Assembly (NCBI GenBank): GCA_016706425.1
Contig: JADJJR010000001.1
Span: 868,001 to 932,000, forward strand
Direction of reading: 5' to 3'
Origin: Elusimicrobiota bacterium
GTDB taxonomy: Bacteria; Elusimicrobiota; Elusimicrobia; FEN-1173
DNA length: 64,000 nucleotides
The position numbers and the translations under genes are program-made. The notes under the pieces were generated by a model that worked only from the letters and a program-made list of their open reading frames with translations, did not search any database and was not told the origin of the DNA. Of the stretch, positions 1 to 8,321 are shown one piece after another (position 1 is the stretch's first letter; each line of letters starts with the position of its first letter).

Positions 1-2
1 GG

Positions 3-44
3 TTTCCCGAGCAGCTCATGCAAAAGCTCGGCGTCCCCCAGTAG
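3..44 (+). CDS. 3' end of an unidentified protein (partial)
   Basis: The first bases read in frame as a short tail, FPEQLMQKLGVPQ followed by TAG, so the window probably opens inside the last codons of an upstream gene. Only 13 residues are visible, so no family can be named. It could be chance reading; the case for it is that a promoter-like element and the next gene begin right after it. Confidence 0.35.
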   Translation, partial: FPEQLMQKLGVPQ

Positions 45-74
45 CGGCTCTTTCCCCCACCGGTTGAATCGATG

Positions 75-80
75 TAAAAT
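75..80 (+). promoter_or_regulatory. -10 element of a probable leaderless promoter for the RNA methyltransferase
   Basis: TAAAAT ends 8 bases before the ATG at 89 and there is no Shine-Dalgarno sequence between them, so the transcript would start almost at the start codon. No good -35 hexamer is visible. The same arrangement recurs before uvrD, gatC, kdsA and other genes in this window. Confidence 0.45.
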
Positions 81-88
81 GCGGGTCC

Positions 89-1297
89 ATGAGTACCGCG
101 GACCCCCGGCCGGCGATGTCCCTCTGTCCCCATTTTGGAACGGGCGACCGTCCTCCCGGTATTCCGGCCAGCGCGTGCGGCGGTTGCGCTTCCCAGGACC
201 GCCCCTACGACCACCAATTGGCCCATAAGGAAAGCCTGGTCCGCCGGTTGACCGACCCTTTCTTGACCGGGGAATTCCGGCCGATCGTTCCGTCTCCGGA
301 CGTCTTCCACTACCGCAACAAAATGGAATTCGCCTTCGGCGGGTTGAAGGACGAACCGCCGCTTCTGGGCCTGCGCCAAAAGGGGCGCTTTGACCGCGTT
401 GTGGATTTGACCGAGTGCCGCCTGCTGTCGCCGGAGGCCGGGCCCCTGTTGGCGGCGGTGCGCGGCTGGGCCTTGGCGGAGAAATGGCCCACTTACCACC
501 TGAAATCCCATAGGGGATTGTTGCGTTATCTGGTCGTGCGGGAGGGGAAAAACACCGGCGAGCGCATGGTCGCCCTGGTGACGGCCGAGGGCGAGATTCC
601 CAAAGACGGTTTTTTGGCGGCCTTGGACGCTTCGGGGGCGCGCGTCGACACCGTGGTTTGGATGGTGAACGCCGGGTTGTCGGACGTGGCCCATGGCGAG
701 GAGCGGGCGGTGTGGCGGGGGCGGGGGACCATTGACGACCGGTTGGGAAAAAAAGTGTTCCGTGTTTCGCCCCGGTCCTTCTTTCAAAGCAACACCCGGG
801 GGGCGGAAAAGCTTTACGGGATCGTGGGGGATTTCCTGGGCGAGGGCGCGGACACCTTGTTCGACGTCTATTGCGGCGGGGGGGCCATCGGCCTGTGTTT
901 GGCGGACCGGGTGAAACAGGTGGTCGGCATCGAATCGAACCCCGCGGCGGTGGCGGACGCCCTGCAAAACGCGCGGGTCCAGGAAGCGCCCAACACGGAG
1001 TTCCACGCGCTCGACGCCGCGACCTTCGCCAAAACCCCCGCCTGGGTGGAACACTGGAGGGCTCCCCGAGCCGTGGCGGTCATGGACCCGCCCCGCCCCG
1101 GCCTGCAACCCGATGTGCGGCGCCTGCTTTTGGAACAACCTGTTTCGCGCTGGGTTTACGTGTCGTGCAACCCGGAGGCGCTGGCGCGGGACTTGGCTTA
1201 TCTCGCGCCGGTCTACGATGTCAAAACCGTCCAGCCGGTGGATCTTTTTCCCCACACGCCCCACGTGGAGACGGTGGTTCGGCTGGATCTCAAGTAG
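89..1297 (+). CDS. RumA/TrmA-family RNA (uracil-5-)-methyltransferase, TRAM-less
   Basis: The family transfers a methyl group from SAM to C5 of a uridine in 23S rRNA or tRNA, using an iron-sulfur cluster domain. Visible here are Cys13, Cys30 and Cys33 (CxxxxxCGGC-type motif with a stretched first gap), a fourth Cys in LTECRLL near residue 109, the SAM-binding FDVYCGGGAIGL, the MDPPRPGL motif from about 332, and the nucleophile Cys360 in YVSCNPEAL. The N-terminal TRAM RNA-binding domain of RlmC/RlmD is absent, because the cluster Cys residues lie at the very start. At 402 aa it is otherwise normal. An alternative ATG lies at 116. The exact uridine target cannot be told from sequence. Confidence 0.88.
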   Translation: MSTADPRPAMSLCPHFGTGDRPPGIPASACGGCASQDRPYDHQLAHKESLVRRLTDPFLTGEFRPIVPSPDVFHYRNKMEFAFGGLKDEPPLLGLRQKGRFDRVVDLTECRLLSPEAGPLLAAVRGWALAEKWPTYHLKSHRGLLRYLVVREGKNTGERMVALVTAEGEIPKDGFLAALDASGARVDTVVWMVNAGLSDVAHGEERAVWRGRGTIDDRLGKKVFRVSPRSFFQSNTRGAEKLYGIVGDFLGEGADTLFDVYCGGGAIGLCLADRVKQVVGIESNPAAVADALQNARVQEAPNTEFHALDAATFAKTPAWVEHWRAPRAVAVMDPPRPGLQPDVRRLLLEQPVSRWVYVSCNPEALARDLAYLAPVYDVKTVQPVDLFPHTPHVETVVRLDLK

Positions 1298-1349
1298 TTC
1301 CGTCCCTCCAGGGGTCCTCCCCGGGACCCGAATTCCCAGAACGAAAATC

Positions 1350-4300
1350 TTATTTTGAGTCGGAGGGCAGTTCGCCCAATTCTTGGAGGGCTTCCTTGAG
1401 CGCCTGTTCATGGCGGCGGCTCTCGAGGCGGGCCGTGAGGCTGTAAGCGCACGGCACGACGTAGAGGGTCAACAGGGCCGACACCGACACGCCCCCGATG
1501 ATGACCAGGGCCATGGGCACGCGGGTTTCGGCCCCGGGGCCCAGCGCCAAGGCGGGCGGAACGGCCGCCGCGATGGTGGACACCGTGGTCATGATGACGG
1601 GCCGCAGACGGATCGGGCAGGCGTCCAAAAGGGCTTCGCGCACGGCCATGCCCAAGGCGCGCCGTCGTTCGTTGGTGAAATCGACGAGCATGATCGAGTT
1701 CTTTTTGACGATGCCCATCAAGAGGACGATGCCGATCATGCTGAACATGTTGAGGGACTGTTGGCCCACCCACAGGGCCAGCACGGCGCCGGTGACGCTG
1801 AAGGGCAACGCCAAGAGCACCAGGGCCGGGTGAATGAAGCTGTTGAACTGGGACCCCAGCACCATGTAGGCCACAATGATGCCCAGAAGGATGGCGGCCA
1901 CGAGGCCGACGAAGGCTTCCTTGAAGGTTTCGGCCGCGCCGGAGAACACCAGCGTCACCCCTTCGGGCAGAATGTCTTTGCCGATTTTTTGAACGGCCGT
2001 CAAGGCTTCGGCCTGGGACTTGCCGGGGGCGATGTTGGCGAACAGGCGGATCGCCCGGGAGCGGTTCTCCCGGGTGATGCTGAGCAGGGTCTGCCGTTCT
2101 TTGACGGTCACGACGTCTTTGAGAGGCACCACCTGCCCGCGGTTGTTGCGGACGTAAATTTTGTCCAAGTCGGCGGGTTTGTCGCGGTCCTCGGGGCGGA
2201 AGCGCACGCGCACGTCGTACCGCCGACCGCCCCGGGAAAACTTGCCCACGCGCTGGCCCCCTAAAGTGGCGTTGATGGCGTTGCCGATGACCGACACGCT
2301 CACGCCCCGGGCGGCGGCGGCTTCGCGGTTGGGGAAAATTTGCACTTCCGGCATGCCGAGGGCGTAGTTGGAGTCCACGTCCACCATGAGGCCGGTTTCC
2401 TTCATTTTGGTCCTCAAGAGCTCGCTGGACTTGGCCAGTTGTTCCCAATCCCGGCCCCGCAGCGCCAGGTCCACGGGAAAGCCCGGCTCCGCGCCGCCGC
2501 CCGCCACGGACAGGTCCATTAAAATAATCTTTTCCACGCCGGGGAGTTTGGCGATTTCGGCGCGGAACACGTCCATCAATTCCTGTTGGCTGAACGCGCG
2601 GCGCCGGCCCGCGGGCGCGGGTCGTTCTTTCGGGGTTTTGAGCGTGATGAACATGAAGGCGTTGTTGATTTCGCCTCCCTCGAAGCCCCCGACGGCGGCG
2701 TAGTAGCGCTCCACCTCGCCGCGGTCCATCGTGAAGGCCTCCACTTTCTTTAAGGTCTCGTCGGTGAAACCCATGGAGGAGCCCACCGGGGTTTCCATGC
2801 GCAGGAACAGGATGTTCTGGTCCTGGGGCGGCATCAATTCCATTTTGACGAGCGGGAACAGGAGGAGCGACCCGTGGAACAACACGGCCGCGACAATCAC
2901 CACCGTCCAGCGGTGATTGAGGCTCCAGGTCAACGTGGATTTGTAGCGGCGGGTCAGGGTCTCCATCAAGGCGTCCACGCCGCGGGTGAGGCGGTTGTTT
3001 TGGCCGATTTCCAGGAACTGGGCGCAGCGCATGGGCGCGAGGGTCAGGGCTTCGACCAGGGAGAACATGACCGCCGCCGAGATGGTGATGCCGAATTGGA
3101 AGAAGTATTTGCCGATGACCCCTTTGACGAACACCACGGGAACGAAAATGGCCAGAATGGCCACCGACGTGGCCATGGCGGCGAAATAGATCTCGCGGGC
3201 GCCGAGGATGGCGGCCTTGACCCGGGGTTCGCCCAGCTCGCGGTGGCGGACGATGTTCTCCAGGACCATGATGGCGTCGTCCACCACGATGCCGACCACG
3301 AGCGTCAGGCCCAGCAACGTGAAGGTGTTTTGCGTGAACCCGAGGAAGTAAAGCACGATGAAGGTGCCCAGAATGGACGTGGGGATGGCCAAAATGATGT
3401 TGAGGGCCGAGCTCCAGGAACCCAGGAACAGCCAGCAGATGAAGGACGTCAGGATCGCGGCGAGGAGGAGGTTGAAATTCAACTCGTGGGTCGCGTCCTC
3501 CACGAAAACCGTGCCGTCGTAGTTGACGGCGAGAATCACCCCCGCGGGCAGATTCTTTTGAAGCGCCTCCACCTTCTCTTTGACGCGCCGTCCCACGTCG
3601 ACCATGTTGGCGTTGCGCTGTTTAAGGATCCCGAGGCCGATGGCGGGCTTGCCGTTCACCCGGGAAATGGCGCGGGCGTCGGCCAGGCCGTCTTCGATGG
3701 TGGCGACGTCCTTTAAATGGAACGGGCGATAGACCGGCGCGCCGTTTCGCGCGGGGATGACCAAATTCTCAAACTCGGCGACGCCGCCCGCCTCGCCCAT
3801 CACCCGCAGGTTCCACTCTTTGGTGGCGGAGGTCAGGTACCCGGCCGGGCGCTCGGTGTGCTCGGTGGCGACGGCCGCGGTCACGTCGTCGACGGTGATT
3901 TCGTTGGCCCGCAATTTTTCCGGGTCGAGCCACACCCGCAGGGCGGGCTCGATGTAGCCGCCCAGGAAGACGTTGCCGACGCCGGGGACGGTGGTGAATT
4001 CGTGTTTCAGCTCGTCGCGGACGAACTCCATAAGGAAACGCAGGGGGCGGTCGCCCGACAGGGAGAGCCACATGAAGGGTTGGTCTTCGGGGTTGAACTT
4101 GGCGATGATCGGCGGGTCGAGGTCGCGGGGAAGGTTGAACTGGGCCTGGGAGATCTGGCTTTGCACCTCCTGCAGGGCCACGTCCACGTCGGTCTTGAGG
4201 TCGAATTCGATGACGATCCGCGCCTGGCCCAATTGAGAGGTGGAATTGATTTTTTTGACGCCTTTGACCGAGGTGATGGCGTCTTCGATGATGTCCACGA

Positions 4301-4487
4301 CGTCGGTTTCCATGACGTCGGGGGCGGCGCCCTCCCAGCGGGTCAAGACGCTGATGATGGGGAAATCCACGTCGGGCAACATGCTCTTGCCGATGGAACC
4401 AAAGCCGATGAGCCCGAAGAGGATCATGGCGAACATCATCATCCAGGCGAGGACGGGGTTCTTGATGGCGGCGTCGGACAATCTCAC
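1350..4487 (-). CDS. RND multidrug efflux permease, HAE1/AcrB type
   Basis: Inner-membrane proton-driven pump subunit of 1045 aa, the usual length for AcrB-like proteins. Two repeats of six membrane helices with two large periplasmic loops are apparent. The helix-4 aspartates occur in VVGIVVDDAIMVLENI and the helix-10 lysine in MGIVKKNSIMLVDF, so the proton relay looks intact. The start is a GTG at 4487 in the GTGA overlap with the tolC-like stop, preceded by GGAGG. Reading further upstream in this frame gives only Arg/Pro-rich shadow sequence of the neighbour. No membrane-fusion (adaptor) gene is adjacent. The substrate is unknown; drug, lipid or metabolite export are all possible. Confidence 0.93.
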   Translation of the reverse strand: MRLSDAAIKNPVLAWMMMFAMILFGLIGFGSIGKSMLPDVDFPIISVLTRWEGAAPDVMETDVVDIIEDAITSVKGVKKINSTSQLGQARIVIEFDLKTDVDVALQEVQSQISQAQFNLPRDLDPPIIAKFNPEDQPFMWLSLSGDRPLRFLMEFVRDELKHEFTTVPGVGNVFLGGYIEPALRVWLDPEKLRANEITVDDVTAAVATEHTERPAGYLTSATKEWNLRVMGEAGGVAEFENLVIPARNGAPVYRPFHLKDVATIEDGLADARAISRVNGKPAIGLGILKQRNANMVDVGRRVKEKVEALQKNLPAGVILAVNYDGTVFVEDATHELNFNLLLAAILTSFICWLFLGSWSSALNIILAIPTSILGTFIVLYFLGFTQNTFTLLGLTLVVGIVVDDAIMVLENIVRHRELGEPRVKAAILGAREIYFAAMATSVAILAIFVPVVFVKGVIGKYFFQFGITISAAVMFSLVEALTLAPMRCAQFLEIGQNNRLTRGVDALMETLTRRYKSTLTWSLNHRWTVVIVAAVLFHGSLLLFPLVKMELMPPQDQNILFLRMETPVGSSMGFTDETLKKVEAFTMDRGEVERYYAAVGGFEGGEINNAFMFITLKTPKERPAPAGRRRAFSQQELMDVFRAEIAKLPGVEKIILMDLSVAGGGAEPGFPVDLALRGRDWEQLAKSSELLRTKMKETGLMVDVDSNYALGMPEVQIFPNREAAAARGVSVSVIGNAINATLGGQRVGKFSRGGRRYDVRVRFRPEDRDKPADLDKIYVRNNRGQVVPLKDVVTVKERQTLLSITRENRSRAIRLFANIAPGKSQAEALTAVQKIGKDILPEGVTLVFSGAAETFKEAFVGLVAAILLGIIVAYMVLGSQFNSFIHPALVLLALPFSVTGAVLALWVGQQSLNMFSMIGIVLLMGIVKKNSIMLVDFTNERRRALGMAVREALLDACPIRLRPVIMTTVSTIAAAVPPALALGPGAETRVPMALVIIGGVSVSALLTLYVVPCAYSLTARLESRRHEQALKEALQELGELPSDSK

Positions 4488-5731
4488 GGCAGGACCTCCG
4501 CGGCCACCATCAAGGCGACGTAACGGCGGCGGCTTTCGATGCGGGCGTCGTCCAGGGCGCGTTTCGCGTCGAGCAACGTTTGCAGGGCCATGAGGACGTC
4601 CAAATTGGTCACGAGGCCGAGGCGGTATTCCTTCACCTGGGCGTTGTGGCTCGCCTCGGCGGCGCGCTGGGCGGCGGCCAGGTCGGCGATTTCGGCCCCG
4701 GAATCGACCCAGTCGTCGTAGGCGCGGCGGACGTCGGTGTCGATGCGGCGGGCGAGTTCCCGGAGGTAAAGCTCCGACTGTTTCTTTTGGGAGCGGACCT
4801 CGGCCACGGTGCCCACGGTCCGGCCGCCCTGGTAGAGGGGGGCGCGCAGGGACAGGCTCGCGTCCCAATCGATGGGCTCATACAAGGTGGGCCGGCGGGT
4901 GTACCAGTGGGCGGTGAGGCCGAGGGTGGGATAGCGGTCCGCCCGTTCGTAGCGCAGGTTGTACTCCCGGCCTTCGGCGTCGCGGCGCTGGGCCTCGAGA
5001 TCCGAACGGCGTCGGGCCCCGTCCAGGAATTTTTCCAGGGGTTGGCCGCCCGGGGCCGCGTCCAAACCGTCGGGCAGGGGGTTGTCGCCCAAGGGGCGCT
5101 GGGTGAGGAACGCCAGCTCGGCGCGCGCCCCGCGAAGCCGGCTTTTCAATCGGGTGACCTCCGCCCGCAGGCGCGCGGCCTGGGATTCGGCGCTGTGGAC
5201 CTCGCTGGCGCGGGTTTTGCCCAACCGCAAAAATTCCCGTAGGTCTTGGAGACGTCCTTCCGCGAGGCGGCGGGCGCTGTCGGTGTCGGTCACGGCGTTT
5301 TGCAGGGCGACCACGTTGTAATACAAGGTCGCCACATCGGCGAAAAGGAGGATTTCCGACCGTTTTAAGAGGAGAAGGTCCCGGGCGGCTTCCTTCTTAA
5401 ATCCCGCCCGCGCCGACCATTCCCGAAACCCGTGATAAATCGACTGGTCCAAGGTGAATTTGGACTCGATTTGGTCCCGCTCGATGAAACCCCCGAAAGT
5501 GTTTTGAAGTCCCCGGGTGTCCTGGCGCGTGCCGCGCCACTCCCAGGCGACGTTGGGCAGCGCCCCGGACAGGGCCACGCGGCCCCTCGCTTGGGCCTGG
5601 GCGATGGTTTCCCGTTGGCGGGCCAGACCTTCGTGGCTCGCGAGCGCCCATTCGTAACAACGGCGCAGGTCGGTCTCCGCGCCCTGGGCCAGGGGGGAGA
5701 AGGCGATGAAAAGCAAAGGCCATTTTTTCAT
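4484..5731 (-). CDS. TolC-like outer-membrane efflux protein
   Basis: Outer-membrane factor of 415 aa that would form the exit duct for the RND pump encoded by the overlapping downstream gene. The first 18 residues (MKKWPLLFIAFSPLAQGA) are a signal peptide. The mature part is rich in alternating Ala/Arg/Glu coiled-coil helices typical of OEP repeats, including the C-terminal GLVTNLDVLMALQTLLDA segment. The stop overlaps the start of the permease by GTGA, so the two are translationally coupled. Usual operon order would put a periplasmic adaptor between or before them; none is present in the window. Confidence 0.9.
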   Translation of the reverse strand: MKKWPLLFIAFSPLAQGAETDLRRCYEWALASHEGLARQRETIAQAQARGRVALSGALPNVAWEWRGTRQDTRGLQNTFGGFIERDQIESKFTLDQSIYHGFREWSARAGFKKEAARDLLLLKRSEILLFADVATLYYNVVALQNAVTDTDSARRLAEGRLQDLREFLRLGKTRASEVHSAESQAARLRAEVTRLKSRLRGARAELAFLTQRPLGDNPLPDGLDAAPGGQPLEKFLDGARRRSDLEAQRRDAEGREYNLRYERADRYPTLGLTAHWYTRRPTLYEPIDWDASLSLRAPLYQGGRTVGTVAEVRSQKKQSELYLRELARRIDTDVRRAYDDWVDSGAEIADLAAAQRAAEASHNAQVKEYRLGLVTNLDVLMALQTLLDAKRALDDARIESRRRYVALMVAAEVLP

Positions 5732-5772
5732 AGGGAATGGACTATTTTACGAAATTTAAACCGCGCATCTGG

Positions 5773-5778
5773 TATAAT
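5773..5778 (+). promoter_or_regulatory. -10 element for uvrD/pcrA
   Basis: A perfect TATAAT ends 15 bases before the ATG at 5794. Transcription would begin about 8 bases before that ATG, too little room for a normal ribosome-binding site. It decides the start of the helicase: an in-frame ATG at 5737 lies upstream of this element and would not be on the transcript. Confidence 0.6.
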
Positions 5779-5793
5779 CGCGCTCCGACGAAA

Positions 5794-8010
5794 ATGTTGC
5801 CCCCCGACCTGCTCAACACCCTCAACACCCCCCAACGCGAGGCCGTGACCCACGGCGCGGGACCGCTGTTGATCCTGGCCGGCGCGGGTTCGGGCAAGAC
5901 CCGGGTGATCACCTACCGCATTGCGCACCTCCTTTCCGAAGGCGTGGAACCTTGGAACATTTTGGCCGTCACCTTCACCAACAAGGCCGCCGCCGAAATG
6001 CGCCGCCGTGTCGACGAATTGACCGGCGGGCGGGGGCGGGGCGTGTGGATTTCGACCTTCCACTCTTTTTGCGCGCAGTTTTTGCGGGTGGAAGCCCGCG
6101 CCGTGGGCCTGGACCCCCATTACGTCATCTACGACGACGGGGACCAGACCCAGGTGATGAAGGAGTGCCTCCGGGAGCAAAACCTGGATGAGAAAAAGTT
6201 CAAACCCAACCAGGTGTTGAACGTGATTTCCAGGGCCAAGGACGATTTGCTGGACTCCGATTCCTACGCCATCCACGCCCTGGCCCAGAACGACTCTTTT
6301 CGGGAGGTCGTGGCCAACCTCTACCGCGCCTACCAGAAAAAGCTGGTCAAAGCCAACGCGCTGGACTTCGGCGATTTGATCCTGCGCACCACCGTCGCCC
6401 TGCGGGACACCGCCGCCCTGCGGGAAAAATACCAGGCCCGGTTCCGGTACGTGTTGGTGGACGAGTACCAGGACACGAACCACGCGCAATATGTTTTGAC
6501 CAAGAACCTGGTGGCCCCGCCGCGCAACTTGTGCGTGGTGGGCGACGACGACCAGTCGGTCTATTCCTTCCGGGGGGCGGACATTCGCAATATTTTGGAG
6601 TTCGAGCGGGACTACGCCAACGCCCGGGTGGTGAAGTTGGAGCAGAACTACCGGTCGACCCAGTCGATCCTGGACGCGGCGCACAACGTCATCAAGCGCA
6701 ACCGGTTCCGCAAGGACAAGAAACTTTGGACGGACGCCCCCGGGGGGGAACCGGTCCGTTTCCGGGAGTTCGGCGACGAACAGGAAGAGGCGCGCACCGT
6801 GGCCCAGGAATCCTCGCGCCATCTGGCGGCGGGGCGTCGTCGGTCGGACATCGCCGTTTTTTACCGCACCAACGCCCAATCCCGCGTGCTCGAAGACGCT
6901 TTTCGGCGGGAGAACATTCCTTATGTGTTGGTGGGCAGCGTCCGTTTTTACGAGCGGATGGAGGTCAAGGACGTGTTGGCCTACCTGCGGGTCGCGGTGA
7001 ACCCCGCGGATTCCGTGGCCGTGAAACGCGTCATCAACGTGCCCGCCCGGGGGTTGGGGAAAACCACCCTCGAATCCCTGGACCGCGTGGCGGCGGCGCG
7101 CGGGGTGAGTTTTTACGAGGCGGCCGTCGCCACCGCCCAGAACCCGGAGGCCCCCACGGCGGTCCGGGGGAACCTGACCAAATTTTTGGACATTATAAAG
7201 GGGCTTCGCGAAGCGGCGTTCCAAGCCACGGCGTCGGTCCTCGTCCAGCGCGTGCTCGAAGACGCCGGCTATTGGGCCCATTGGGAGAGCCAAACGGAAT
7301 CCGACCCCGAGGCGGCGTTCCGCTTGGACAACTTGCAGGAATTGGTCAACGCCGCCAAGGAATTTGAGGAATCCTCGGAGGAGAAAACGGCCGCCGCTTT
7401 CCTTGAAAAAGTGTCGCTCGCCTCCGGGTTGGATGTTTTGAAGGGGGACGAGGGCGCCGTCACCCTCATGACCGTCCACCTCGCCAAGGGGCTGGAATTC
7501 CCGATCGTGTACGTCACCGGTCTCGAGGAGGGCTTGTTCCCCATCGGGGAGTCCGCCTTTGAGGAAAAAGAATTGGAAGAGGAGCGCCGCCTGGCCTACG
7601 TGGCCATCACCCGGGCGCGGGAGCTTTTAACGTTGACGTCCGCGGCCTCGCGCAAAATTTACGGGCGGTCCCATTGGAACACGCCCTCCCGCTTCGTCAC
7701 CGAAGCCGGCCTGGTGGTGGAAAAGCCGGCGCGGGCCTTCGCGGCGCCCATCGCGGAACACGCGCCGCCCGCGGCCGGGCCGGTCATCGGGGTTTTCGAT
7801 CCGGACGGGGAGGCTCTCCCGGCGGAGGGCGTTCCGGCGTCCGGCCCCCGGCCCCTTCGAATCGGCCAACGCGTCAAGCACCCGATGTTCGGGTCCGGAA
7901 AGATCCTGGACAAATCGGGGTCCGGGGAGAACGTCAAGGTGACGGTCCTGTTCGATTCCGGCGCGCGCAAGCAGATCCTGGCGCGCTACGCCAACTTCGA
8001 AACGGTTTAG
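5794..8010 (+). CDS. pcrA: UvrD/PcrA-type superfamily 1 DNA helicase
   Basis: An ATP-dependent 3'-5' DNA helicase of 738 aa for repair and conflict resolution. All SF1A motifs are visible: Walker A GAGSGKTR, motif II DEYQDTNHAQ, motif III GDDDQSVYSFRGA, LEQNYRST, the MTVHLAKGLEFPIVYV motif and LAYVAITRAR. The end carries the PcrA/UvrD C-terminal Tudor-like domain (RIGQRVKHPMFGSGKIL), which in characterised homologues binds RNA polymerase. The start at 5794 gives MLPPDLLNTLNTPQREAV, the normal N-terminus of the family. It is divergent from the tolC-RND operon, sharing a 60-base gap. PcrA rather than Rep is favoured by the C-terminal domain. Confidence 0.96.
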   Translation: MLPPDLLNTLNTPQREAVTHGAGPLLILAGAGSGKTRVITYRIAHLLSEGVEPWNILAVTFTNKAAAEMRRRVDELTGGRGRGVWISTFHSFCAQFLRVEARAVGLDPHYVIYDDGDQTQVMKECLREQNLDEKKFKPNQVLNVISRAKDDLLDSDSYAIHALAQNDSFREVVANLYRAYQKKLVKANALDFGDLILRTTVALRDTAALREKYQARFRYVLVDEYQDTNHAQYVLTKNLVAPPRNLCVVGDDDQSVYSFRGADIRNILEFERDYANARVVKLEQNYRSTQSILDAAHNVIKRNRFRKDKKLWTDAPGGEPVRFREFGDEQEEARTVAQESSRHLAAGRRRSDIAVFYRTNAQSRVLEDAFRRENIPYVLVGSVRFYERMEVKDVLAYLRVAVNPADSVAVKRVINVPARGLGKTTLESLDRVAAARGVSFYEAAVATAQNPEAPTAVRGNLTKFLDIIKGLREAAFQATASVLVQRVLEDAGYWAHWESQTESDPEAAFRLDNLQELVNAAKEFEESSEEKTAAAFLEKVSLASGLDVLKGDEGAVTLMTVHLAKGLEFPIVYVTGLEEGLFPIGESAFEEKELEEERRLAYVAITRARELLTLTSAASRKIYGRSHWNTPSRFVTEAGLVVEKPARAFAAPIAEHAPPAAGPVIGVFDPDGEALPAEGVPASGPRPLRIGQRVKHPMFGSGKILDKSGSGENVKVTVLFDSGARKQILARYANFETV

Positions 8011-8017
8011 AAACTGG

Positions 8018-8023
8018 TAAAAT
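8018..8023 (+). promoter_or_regulatory. -10 element for the gatCA operon
   Basis: TAAAAT ends 10 bases before the gatC ATG at 8034. The gap holds a pyrimidine-rich CCCTCCTCCC rather than a purine-rich ribosome-binding site. This suggests a leaderless or near-leaderless transcript. The -35 region is not clear. Confidence 0.45.
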
Positions 8024-8033
8024 CCCTCCTCCC

Positions 8034-8321
8034 ATGAGCCTGACCGAAAAAGACGTGAATCACGTGGCGCGCCTGGCGCGTTTGGCCCTGACGCCCGCCG
8101 AACGGGCCAACGCCCTCGGCCAGCTGGGGCGCATCTTGGAGCACATCCAGGCGCTGGCCAAGTACGACGTCACGGACGTTCCGCCCACCAGCCACGTGGT
8201 GCCCCTGGCCAACGTCTGGCGGGAGGACAAGGCCGCGGCCTTCGCTAACCCCGAATCCATTTTGGCCAACGCCCCCGACCGCGAAGACGTGTACTTTAAG
8301 GTGAAAAAGGTCATCGAATGA
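8034..8321 (+). CDS. gatC: Asp-tRNA(Asn)/Glu-tRNA(Gln) amidotransferase subunit C
   Basis: The small structural subunit (95 aa) of the GatCAB complex, which converts misacylated Glu-tRNA(Gln) or Asp-tRNA(Asn) to the amide form. The family opening is seen in [16 protein letters not shown], followed by the LGQILEHI-like helix and the PTSHVVPL and DREDVYFKV segments. GatC wraps round GatA and stabilises it. Its stop overlaps the gatA start (ATGA). Presence of GatCAB implies that this organism lacks at least one of GlnRS or AsnRS; that is inference, because neither gene is in the window. Confidence 0.95.
   Translation: MSLTEKDVNHVARLARLALTPAERANALGQLGRILEHIQALAKYDVTDVPPTSHVVPLANVWREDKAAAFANPESILANAPDREDVYFKVKKVIE

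Noticed and set aside
1312..1329. Hairpin GGGTCC...GGACCC between the methyltransferase and RND genes as a terminator
   Set aside because: The stem is only six pairs and no T-run follows at once on either strand.
1383..4593. Long open frames on the plus strand opposite the RND permease gene
   Set aside because: They are Gly/Asp/His-rich translations of the antisense strand of a clear RND gene. High GC content leaves few stop codons; none shows a domain or a ribosome site.
5728..7479. 583-codon minus-strand frame opposite pcrA
   Set aside because: Composition (Gly, Val, His, Pro runs) is that of an antisense shadow; the plus strand has every SF1 helicase motif.
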